From Isochrysis galbana (taxonomy: Eukaryota; Haptophyta; Isochrysidales; Isochrysidaceae), in assembly GCA_018136815.1 (NCBI GenBank), contig CM030937.1, positions 3,709,820 to 3,773,819 of the forward strand: 64,000 nucleotides of DNA. The letters are read 5' to 3'. How positions within the stretch are numbered: the first letter of the stretch is position 1; each line of letters opens with the position of its first letter. The notes under the pieces are model-generated. The model ran no database searches and was not told where the DNA came from. It worked only from the letters and a program-made list of their open reading frames with translations. Shown here piece after piece: positions 28,952-37,900 of this stretch. The position numbers were made by a program, and so were the translations under genes.

Positions 28952-29285
28952 GAGAGGAGAGGACGGAGGACCGTACGGATGCGCGCCGAGTCGCCACCAT
29001 CGTGAGGAAGACGAGGCCGAGGAGAGAGCTGGAGGGTGAGCGAGGAGGGAGGAGGGAGACAGGCAGTAGGAGCCTTCTCACCGATGAGAGGGGGAGGGGA
29101 AGAGGGGGGAACCCCCCCCCGGGGGGCGGGAGAGAGAGAGAGAGAGATCAGAAGACCAGACCAGCCGTTTACGTTAATGTTCTCGTCATATACGGTAATA
29201 ATCAACCGGTCCCAGGGGGGTGCCCCAGGGGTTCCGCCCGTCCTCCGCGCCCAGAGTTCCCCCGCGGAAAGAGTGAACGCACGGC
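28952..29285. other. GA-rich spacer
   Basis: GAGAGA runs around 29130-29145 and G/C runs. No supported gene. Confidence 0.35.
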
Positions 29286-29575
29286 GTGCACCTTCCTGGA
29301 AGTTGCTATGCGCACGCACGGCGCCCCCGCGGGGGGGCGCCGGTGCACATCGCGCCGTGCCCACGCACGGCGTGCACATTGTGATTGCAAGTCATCACAG
29401 GTGCTGCGTAACGAAACATCTCTTATATGGCCAGTTTACGTAGTTGTGGGCCGCATGGGGTACACAAATGGAACGAGTTGACATGCGCACGCACGGCGTA
29501 TCCGCGGGGGGGACCGATGCACATCGCGCCGTGCCCATGCACGGCGTGCACCGATGTGATTAGCGAAGAAGCTTT
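29286..29575 (+). repeat. GC hairpin unit, two further copies
   Basis: TGCACATCGCGCCGTGCCCA at 29343 and 29517 is followed by CGCACGGCGTGCAC (a near-palindrome). Each is preceded by 'atgcgcacgcacggcg'. Same unit as at 27962 and 28127, spacing ~170 bp. Confidence 0.75.
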
Positions 29576-29624
29576 GACGGCGTCTCTCTCTTATAATTTT
29601 AACATGATCTAATGTTAAACGACT

Positions 29625-29810
29625 ACAATACAACTGTGGACATTTGATCGCTCAATTCGACTGATGTCCCACTATTGACGGAACGACACCTAAAATAAGT
29701 TGTTTACGCTAGCCTGTATTTAATTTTAAAATAACGCTCTATATACAACTGTGGACATTCGATCGCTCAATTCGACTGATGTCCCACAATTGACGGAACG
29801 CCACCTCGCT
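29625..29810 (-). repeat. Duplicated Tc1/mariner-like element end
   Basis: 'caactgtggacat(t)tgatcg', CTCAATTCGACTGATGTCCCAC and TTGACGGAACG occur twice in direct order (ends at 29685 and 29800). Read leftward the terminus is CGTTCCGTCAATNGTGGGAC, complementary to the CGTTCCGTCAAAAG ends at 27733 and 28269. These could be two ends of the same element type. Confidence 0.6.
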
Positions 29811-29930
29811 CACCAATTGGATGCCGCTACCAGCACCAAAGTGCGGTATGCCGCCCTCACAGCCACGCCAATCGCGCCCGCCGCCCCCGCGCACTGCGTC
29901 GAAATCGGCCGCTTGCGGTGAAGCCACTTC
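29811..29930 (+). repeat. GGATGCCGCTACCAGCACC repeat fragment
   Basis: 'tggatgccgctaccagcacc' through GTCGAAATCGGCCGCTTGCGG matches 27513-27630 and, less well, 40826-40930. Confidence 0.7.
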
Positions 29931-30455
29931 AGTGAGGCCTCGCAGGGCCACCACTGAGTTGGTAGATAGGCACAGGATCGCACGGCAGAGTATCACTGCC
30001 GCATTAGTGAACTCTCCTATGCGACCCTGTGCCTTGGCCTTGGCCTCTGCTCCCCTGGACTTGGCGTACGCATGAAGCGCGTATGCATGAGCCCAGCGCA
30101 GGCCACCATCGGGCCGAGCTTGCACATGAGCCCTGGGCTCAATGCGCTCGCCTCGGCGAACGGCCTCCATGAGGGCCTGAACTTCTGGCAGCGCTCGCCA
30201 GCGTCCGAGGGGCCAGCCTCAGCTATGGAGGTCGGGCCGTGTCGAATTATCGTATGCCTGCGGCGCGATGGGCGGGGATATGTCACTACCGGACTGTGCG
30301 ACCCTCGAGATAGAGCGTGCGACCCACCAGGGACCTCCCACATCCCTCGCGAGGCGCTTGAGCTTGGGCTCCTCACCAGCTGGCAGCCATTGCGAGGCCG
30401 ACAGCCGGCGATCGGCCGACGCGGAACCTTCGCGTTTCTTATGGAGATTCGCCAA
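29931..30455 (-). pseudogene. Broken ORF with one in-frame TGA, unknown family
   Basis: Leftward frame from ATG 30455 (MANLHKKREGSASADRRLSA ... ARDVGGPWWVARSISRVAQS) meets TGA at 30219-30221, then continues in the same frame (GWPLGRWRALPEVQALMEAV ... GRIGEFTNAAVILCRAILCL ... VVALRGLTEVA) into a repeat near 29930. Apart from that codon the frame is open for ~175 codons with coding-like composition. It lies between an element end and a retroposon and is probably a retroelement-derived remnant. No selenocysteine element was identified. Confidence 0.4.
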
Positions 30456-30800
30456 CTAAGTTTATACTTAGTTCGCCCATGGGGGGGCACGAGCCCCCCT
30501 CTCTCTCCACTCCTCCCCTGCCATGGAGGAGTGGAGGAGGAACCACCCACTCTCCTGACACGCCTGGTGGCCTGCTAGGAGCACACTGCCATGCTAACCC
30601 ATCCCTCTCCCTCTCCCCTCTCCCCACAGGCAAGCCTGATTCGCCCGCCCTGTCCTGTCGTGGCCAGCCCATCCCTCTGACCAGCCCCTCCTCCCCCTGG
30701 GCCCCCCTGTTCAGGACCCCCCAGCCAGCTCCAGTCGACCCGCAAGGGCTCGGAGCGCATAGAAGAGCCCAAGCCGACATGGGCCGCCAACAAAAGAACG
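30456..30800 (+). mobile_element. GC-rich retroposon, head fragment
   Basis: Begins CAACTAAGTTTATACTTAGTTCGCCCATGGGGGGGCACGAGCCCCCC, the same head (inverted) as at 42600-42635 and 60590-60628. It extends through the GACCAGCCCCTCCTCCCCCTGGG block to about 30790 and lacks the 3' A tail. Confidence 0.75.
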
Positions 30801-31072
30801 CATAGACACTAACACTAACGACTTCATACCACTTTTCACATGCATCGAAAACGACGAACTGGCTTCTTTTTCCCCTTTACAGTACTGGCGCCATGCCACT
30901 CACATGTGCGACGCACATTAGCAACAGTGGCCCTACTGAAGATGACATTGTTTCCCGGAGCACATGTTGCCTTATGGCAGGTGCATGCATGTGCACAAAC
31001 AAGCCACACAAACAGGCGAGCCGACACTCAACTCTCTTCGCGTCTTTGTCCTCCCACCCGCACCTCTGGTAC

Positions 31073-33112
31073 TCAATATGCAGTGAGGAGCTCCGGACAT
31101 TCAACAGGCTCTGGGCCAATGAGAGCCCCGCCCGTTGCCTTGTCGCCGTCGCGCTTGCGAGTCGACGTAAACGTCCAACATTCCCCAAAGTGTACCTTAT
31201 GCTCCTCGCCCAAGAAGTTGGCGAAGATAGCCCCGGTCGAATGAGGGTGGACTCCCCAGGTGCCCTCTGCCCACGGCGTGTACAAGCGCCCTCCCGCCAA
31301 AAACCCCAACGGGGAAACTCCGCTCCATGCCCATGGTCCTGAGCCCAACAAGCGGCCTACAATACCATCAGGTTCCTCATCCAGCTCCTTGACCGTATTG
31401 CCAAGCGAAGTGGACGAGAGAGTGCCCGATGTCTGGCGACCATCAAGCGCGGACGCCGTAAACGCCGTATGGTTCGGCGCAAACTTCAACGTCCAAGATC
31501 CACATTTCTGTCCAAGCACAACCTGCACGGCGCCACTATCTGCCAAGCTCCACGACCCAGATCCCCATGGAGAATGCAACCTTCCTCCGTGATAAAAGAG
31601 CAGGGGGGATTTCCCAGCCCATGACCACGGTCCCCGAGATACGATGGCACGCACAAGTGGAGATTGTTTGGAAGGAGGCCTCGTGAGCGCGCCGGAGAGT
31701 GAGGACTTGGTCCAACCCGTGGTCCCTTTGCCGCCCTGTGGCCAACCGGATAAGTTGGTAGCCGCCTCCACAAAGAGGGCATGCAGCGTTTTGGCGGCCT
31801 TGCTAGCGCACTTTGGAGGTGGCAGCATCGTCGGTGATGGATAAGAGCCCATGAAGTGGCGTTTGTCAAGCGACCACTCGCCCACAGTCGTGACTGGGAT
31901 GCCATCCGCGGTATACTCGAGGCCAAACGTGTAGTGGTAAATGTATGGGTTGCCATCTAGGTTAGCGTGCCAGAGCGCGGATGGCTCTTGCTGGAATTCG
32001 TTCCACACGTAGTGCTTAATACCCTGCTGTGCGGCCGCGATTGTGTAGCCCCACATCTCAAGCACCCACCCGAAGACGCGGTCCGCTGTGTCGTCGCGCT
32101 TCAGCTCGAACGAGATCCGGAGCCAGTCGGGTGTGAGACGCCTAAGCATGGGCAGGTGAATGAGCACGGGCGACGGGCCGCATGGGTCCACCTTCGAGGG
32201 ATCCTTTGCCCAGCGCTCGACGATGGGACGCAGCTCTGGCGCAGTTGGGTTCATGTAGCCGAAAGGGAAACAAGCCGGCATCTCGGGCGTCGCGCGGTTC
32301 GGGATCGGGCGCAGCATAACGTGATCTGTCTCGGCAATTAAGACGTAATCCTCCACAAGCTGTGGCACCTCTCCGGCGTCTATCTTGTTGAGTAGCTGCT
32401 GCACGCCGTGCGGACGGTTCATGACCGGGAACCCGAAATCGCACGTATTATCTCCACTGCTGCGGCACCCGTCGCCCTCGGCCAGCTGCTCAACGATGAC
32501 CGTCGGCATCTCGGACATCAGTCCGTCGCCCTTGCCGCTCTTGGAGTTGAGCATTCGTGTGAAGCCGCCCATCTCGCCGCACTGGTCCAGCTTCTTTTGC
32601 TTCTGGAAGTGGTAGTACATGATGCGTGTCTGCCACGCCTGGTACAGTGAGTCCTGGGCAGTGAGGATCACGTGATACGGCCATCGAGTCCGCCCGCACT
32701 TGCGAGCTCCAGGTGAAGCATGGGCGCCCAACCCGCCTGACCCTGATCGCACTCCCCTGCCAGCCGTCGGCATGGCCTTCGCGGCAGCGCCGCCGCCGCC
32801 GAGGTGGCTTGGATCGTGGGCTTCGACGTTGTCTGGCTGGAGGTCTGTTGCCTCAACGTGCTTCTTCCGGCCGCCGTCCGCCCGAGCTGGCTCACGTCCC
32901 TTCATCTCGAGCGCAACCAGCCTACGCTCGAGAAGCGCCAGCCGCTCGTCAGCAGTGAGGTGCGGGGCTCGGCGCGAGAAGGCGAGCTCCGAGTGCGCAG
33001 CGGCGACCTCTTGGTGGGCGCGGCTGGCTAGGCTGGTCATAAAAACGCCCAGAGCGAAGCCGACGATGAAGGCGCCCACCACCGTGGGCAGCATCGCGCC
33101 CGAGCCCTTCAT
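31073..33112 (-). CDS. Golgi glycosyltransferase of the HPAT/SERGT type with duplicated C-terminal module
   Basis: 679 aa, single exon; ATG at 33112 (MKGSGAMLPTVVGAFIVGFA). Residues ~8-30 form a membrane anchor (type II, lumenal catalytic domain). Residues ~145-440 match plant and algal hydroxyproline O-arabinosyltransferase / peptidyl-serine galactosyltransferase proteins: HVILTAQDSLYQAWQTRIMY, GGFTRMLNS, MPTVIVEQL, FPVMNRPHGVQQLL, DYVLIAETDHVMLRPIPN, PIVERW, EMWGYTIAAAQ, WHANLDGNPYIYHYTFGLEY, GEWSLDKRHFMGSYPSPTML. These add arabinose or galactose to Hyp/Ser of secreted glycoproteins; the acceptor here is unknown. Two ~80-residue repeats follow (GPWSWAGKSPLLFYHGGRLH and GPWAWSGVSPLGFLAGGRLY), each with W-x-W, GGRL and PW motifs, unlike the usual family end. 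An upstream in-frame GTG is not used as start. Confidence 0.85.
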   Translation of the reverse strand: MKGSGAMLPTVVGAFIVGFALGVFMTSLASRAHQEVAAAHSELAFSRRAPHLTADERLALLERRLVALEMKGREPARADGGRKKHVEATDLQPDNVEAHDPSHLGGGGAAAKAMPTAGRGVRSGSGGLGAHASPGARKCGRTRWPYHVILTAQDSLYQAWQTRIMYYHFQKQKKLDQCGEMGGFTRMLNSKSGKGDGLMSEMPTVIVEQLAEGDGCRSSGDNTCDFGFPVMNRPHGVQQLLNKIDAGEVPQLVEDYVLIAETDHVMLRPIPNRATPEMPACFPFGYMNPTAPELRPIVERWAKDPSKVDPCGPSPVLIHLPMLRRLTPDWLRISFELKRDDTADRVFGWVLEMWGYTIAAAQQGIKHYVWNEFQQEPSALWHANLDGNPYIYHYTFGLEYTADGIPVTTVGEWSLDKRHFMGSYPSPTMLPPPKCASKAAKTLHALFVEAATNLSGWPQGGKGTTGWTKSSLSGALTRPPSKQSPLVRAIVSRGPWSWAGKSPLLFYHGGRLHSPWGSGSWSLADSGAVQVVLGQKCGSWTLKFAPNHTAFTASALDGRQTSGTLSSTSLGNTVKELDEEPDGIVGRLLGSGPWAWSGVSPLGFLAGGRLYTPWAEGTWGVHPHSTGAIFANFLGEEHKVHFGECWTFTSTRKRDGDKATGGALIGPEPVECPELLTAY

Positions 33113-33149
33113 GCCCACCGCGAGAGGGGAACTCACGGCTGGCGGCTGG

Positions 33150-33430
33150 CTTCTCTCTCTCTCTCTCCCTCTCTCCCTCTCTCTCTAACTTTGACACTTC
33201 TCTCTCTCTCCCTCCCTCTCTCCCTCTCTCTCTAACTTTGACACTTCTCTCTCTCTCCCTCCCTCTCTCCCTCTCTCTCTAACTTTGACACTTCTCTCTC
33301 TCTCCCTCCCTCTCTCCCTCTCTCTCTAACTTTGACACTTCTCTCTCTCTCCCTCCCTCTCTCCCTCTCTCTCTAACTTTGACACTTCTCTCTCTCTCTC
33401 TCCCTCCCTCTCTCTCTAACTTCGACAGTC
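33150..33430. repeat. 47-bp CT-rich minisatellite, about five copies
   Basis: AACTTTGACACTTCTCTCTC recurs at 33187, 33234, 33281, 33328 and 33375, exactly 47 bp apart, and once more degenerate at 33418 (AACTTCGACAG). It sits directly upstream of the glycosyltransferase start. Confidence 0.95.
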
Positions 33431-34040
33431 TTGGCTATCCTATGCGCACGGAGTACGGACGCACCCCACAGCACTACTTTTCCTTCTGAGAGAGGGAGAG
33501 GAGGAGGAGACGAGAGAATGAGAAGAACAGAGCAGGATGAGGGAGAATCAACGAACTGCCTCGTCCTCTCTCTCTCTCTTCTCTTCGTCCTCTTGCCACA
33601 TTGGAATACTTCATGTTCTCTCAAGTACTCTGCAGTAAATTCTTTGTCATCACGCCTTCTCCTCATCTCTCTTCTTTCGTCCTCCATCTCTTCAACTTGT
33701 GGGAGCTTTTCAATTGAATGAGTAGGAGCTTTACTCCTACATAGGAGTACTCCCTGTAGGATCACATGAGTTTTGAATTTAGAAACTATGAGGGCACGGC
33801 CTGAACCCGCTATTTTCGTATGAGGTAGCGCGGCCACCGAGCCTGGGGGGAATGGCGGAGGAGGCGCTGCGAGGCTGGTGGAGGGCTCAGGAAATGTGCC
33901 CGCCCCGCCTCCGCGCGCGCACAGTCCGCCATCGCGCACGAGTACCCAGCTGGAGTAGGGTGGCTAACGGGCGCTACGGCGGGGCCTTCTGGGCGGTGCA
34001 GGGTGCTTTGGGGGCGAATGGCGAATGGTGCGGCCCGGGA
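33431..34040. other. No gene seen
   Basis: GA-rich then mixed sequence with a TAGGAGTACTCC palindrome-like motif near 33745-33756. No supported gene. Confidence 0.35.
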
Positions 34041-34245
34041 AGGGAAACCTTTTAATATTCTCACCGCACACGCGGCCGTGGACCCACTACTTTCTTTTCA
34101 TAGCCCGGTCACTCACTAGGGGGGTGCGGAGGGCATATCTGTAATGGGCAAACGAAGCAGAAGCAGGCCTAAATAATAAATAAGCTCCCTATAGGTTCTG
34201 GTATGGGTATGGGAGATCAACAAAAAAACCGGGAGTCGTCACGGA
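34041..34245 (-). repeat. LINE-type tail plus TAGCCCGGTCACTCAC repeat fragment
   Basis: AAACCTTTTAATATTCTCACCGC (34045-34067) is a LINE-family tail in complement. 34098-34240 then matches the left ~140 bp of the 27049 repeat ('taagctccctataggttctg'). Confidence 0.6.
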
Positions 34246-34986
34246 GCACTGTGGCACGAGGACAGAGACGGGAGCAGACGGGAGGGGCACGGAGGGCGCT
34301 AGAGCGAAGGCGCAGAGCGTATACGGGACACCAAAGAGAAAACGTCACGCGCGGGGGGAGGGGGGAACGCGCGGGAAAATGATAGACGGAAAGGGGGCCG
34401 GAAACTCAAGGAAACACTCGGGGAAAAGACGGGAGGGGAGAAAGAGAAAGGGGAGAGGGCTTTCGCGGGGGACCGATCGGGATGGTGCAAGGAGGAGGGA
34501 ATCGGGGCGCGACGACGGAGAGGGGGTCGCGCGGGAAAACCTAATCGGGAGCATACGCATACGAAAGGGGAAGTGTACAAGGCCCCCCTTTACCCGCAAC
34601 AAAGACCCTTCATCCCTATCCCCCTAGTAGTGCACGGGGGGAGTCGCCTGATGGCGGGGGGGGGGGGGGGGAAGGCCGGGGGAGTGGGGGTGTAGAAAGT
34701 TTGCTGCATGAAATAGAGTAGTGGGTCCACAGTCCACAGCCGCGTGTGCGGTGGGAATATTTAAAATTTTATTATTATAATGAAGTTGACAACTCAAACC
34801 CTCGATCCTATAATCTATAGTGCCACTCCCCGTCGCTTTCCGCATCGAGCCCCAAGACGCAAGACGGACCGCGACGGTCACGCCACCCGGTCCATAACAT
34901 GCACAATGTGCCAAACAATGGATGGGATGCTTACCCACGTGCGCGACTAACAGATGACGCCGACATTCCGCCGCACTCCCCGACAC
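34246..34986. other. GA-rich spacer with retroelement tail
   Basis: 34250-34600 is purine-rich. A 15-G run lies near 34660, then GTGTGCGGTGGGAATATTTAAAATTTT (34745-34772), another LINE-like tail in + sense. No gene seen. Confidence 0.4.
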
Positions 34987-37900
34987 TCAACAGTTTTCCT
35001 CGAGCAGGCATTCATCCTCCTCCTCCTCAGACGAAGGGCCGTTATCTTGCAACATGCACGTGCCCGACTCGGCCTCAACCCCATTCCCGGCATTTTCCTC
35101 GAAGACACAACTAGCATCGTTGCCTTCATTCTCCTCCAGCATACAACCGTCGTCCTCCTCGCAATTGACGCCGTCGTTTTCCTCGAGCAAGCATTCTTGC
35201 ACGCCGTTGGCCTCATTCGTACTAGCTAGAGAAGCCTTGCCACCATGACTCGGGCCCTCGCCACTTCGCATAGCAATTCCATCGTCCAAGTTGTTTTCCT
35301 CCAACAAGCAGCCTTCATCCTCATCGCTGACGTCCTCCACATCGCGTGAGGGTGTGGTGTCTACCTCAAAGGTCACCTTGGGCTTGCGCTCAGAACGCTC
35401 TTCCCTCGCCTCTCCTTCACCGCGCTGATCGCCTTTCTTCTCCAGGTGAGGCGGCGCAAGAGACTCTGCCGCTGCGTCTACGTAGTCAAGGGAGTCCTCG
35501 GGCAATTCTTTTGGCGGGGCCGCGAGAGCGGGAGGCAGTGAAGCAGCTGGGTCGGCCTCGAAAAGCATCACTCGTCGGTTGGTGACGATTTGTGCTACTC
35601 GGCGCTGCAAAAAGCCCGCGTCTTGGATGTCCACCAAGAAGCCGTCTGACTGGCTGCGCTCACAAATGACGATCAGCTTGCCCTCTGGGGCAAGCAGCGA
35701 ACGGATAGAGCCCATGAATGCATCTCGCGCATGTTCGGGGATCATCTCCAGGACATCGCACAGTAGGACGAGTTGCGCGCGAGCACCCTCCGGCAGCTCG
35801 GGAACAACGCCCTCAGCCATGCGCATGGCGGTGACATTCGCCACCTCATCGCGCTTCGCTCGAGCCCGTATGGCACGAATCGCGTCTGAGCGCACCTCCA
35901 GCGCGAAGACGCGTGCGTTCGGCAGCGCGGCGGCAAAGGCGAAGGAAAAGATTCCCGTGCCAGCGCCAACATCCACGACGGTGGCATCCGACGATAGATC
36001 AGCAGCGAAAAAGTCGGCCACCTTGGCAGGCTGAAGCGCTTCAAGGCGATGTGTGGATTCGAGAGACTCCGTGATCGTTTGGTTTCCTTGGCGAAGCCGG
36101 TCTACGGGCTTGCCCGTCGTCGCGAGGGCCTTGAGCTCATCCAAACCCTGCATCTCTTGCACAACCTGATATACTTTGGACGCCGAGCCTCGCGATTCGA
36201 AATAAGACCATGCGGTCTCCATCCACTTGGTGTCGGCCATGGGGACGCGCAGTGCGTTCATCACTGTCTCCTTGACGGTACCACACTTGCGCAAGAAGAG
36301 CGGTACCAGAATGTCGTGGACGTCCTTGGCCGCCAACGCTGGGAGCCGCGCGCACTTGTTGTACCGCAGGAGATGGTACAGTGCGCGCGAACCACCGCAT
36401 GCGGCATCGTCAGAGGGAGACGATGCAAGCAGCTCGCACATCGCATGCAGCACGTCGTACGGCTCGTATAGGTCGGCGCTTTCATGAAAAATAGCTTGGT
36501 TAGCGACGTAACCGAGGATCTGGCACACGTCATCTCGCGCCGCCTGTACGAGAACCGCAGGAGACGGGCAAGTGAGAAGAACTTCAGGCGCTGCTATGCC
36601 CTAGGGCCTGCGCACGAAAAAGGAGCACTAATTTGCACAACAGCTAGCTCCTAAACCCAAAGCCACGTCTCGCAAGCTTTACGTCACTAGCTGAAGCTCT
36701 TTCACCTGCGTGAGCAAGGTGGTCGCCACGTTTGCGTTGAAGTCGTCGGAGTAGTTGGAGGGCTCGCGGCACTGCAGGAGCCAAACGGGCAGTCCAAGTC
36801 CGTTGACAGCGTCTATGGCGTGTTGAGTCTTGCCCATTGCTATGCGCAAGCACTGGAGCGCGGAAGCAGAGACAGGTGGCTGAGCGACCGCCATCGGTAC
36901 GAACAGGTTCCATGCTTCATGCCGAGAAAGTGCCTCCACAAATTCATCATCGGCAGCGACCTCTGCGCTAAGGCCGTCGACGATGGCCGCAAGCGTGGCA
37001 GTGGTACGTGCCGGCAGGGCTGCGATGTCCCGGAGCTGCCAGTTTGCGTCCTCATCGTCATCAGTCGCGCCGCGCTTCGCGATGGTATACTCCTCTCGTA
37101 CTGGGGCCTCGCCAACCATCTTTGAAATCAGCTCCGTCAAGCGCTTCGTGCGTTCCTTGAGCCCCAGCCGTTTGCGGCAAGCGGCAGATCCCATCGCGGT
37201 GCCAACTAGCCCTCGCGCGGGAACGTTGACATCTACGTTCCGAGAGTGCGCCTCGCGCCAAAATGTCTCGGGTGCACCTTCGACTGCGAGGAGGTTCGCG
37301 AGAGTTGAGGTGTCCCGCATGTCATCAAGCGCGGCAATGATGGCAACGTGCAGCCGATTGGACGACGAGTCGGGGAATGAGAGCACGTACATCAGGCCCT
37401 CGGCGGTGTCCGGATCATGCATGACCCGGCGCGCTGAGGCGCGGTGCCCCATGGAACCGAGCACGCGGACCGCAGCGCGCAGGACTTCAAGAGACGCCGT
37501 CGACTTTGCCCGAAGAATTGGAACCAGCTGGGGGATGAATCTGCATGGCGGTGGGCAGGGACGCGTCACGGGGACTTCAAAGGTATACACTCATCACGCA
37601 CTATCTCTCCGTTTGAGAGGTTCGATTACTCACTTGTCGAAGGCGACCTGATTGGTGGGACAGTCTCGAGTGGCTGCAGCAACCGTCTCCAGAACGGCGC
37701 AAAGCAACTCGTCTTTGCCCTTGGGCATGGGGCGAATGAGCGGAGCGAGGCTGATAAATCCGGCGGTCGCGAGCCGAATGTAGACCTGCGCGTCGTGGTT
37801 TGGCGCCGACTCGTAGACCAATCCTCCGGGGATGGCCTTGTCGTCAGTCGACTTCGACTTCAGCGATTGTAGCAACGAAGGTAGCTGTTGTAGGATGGCG

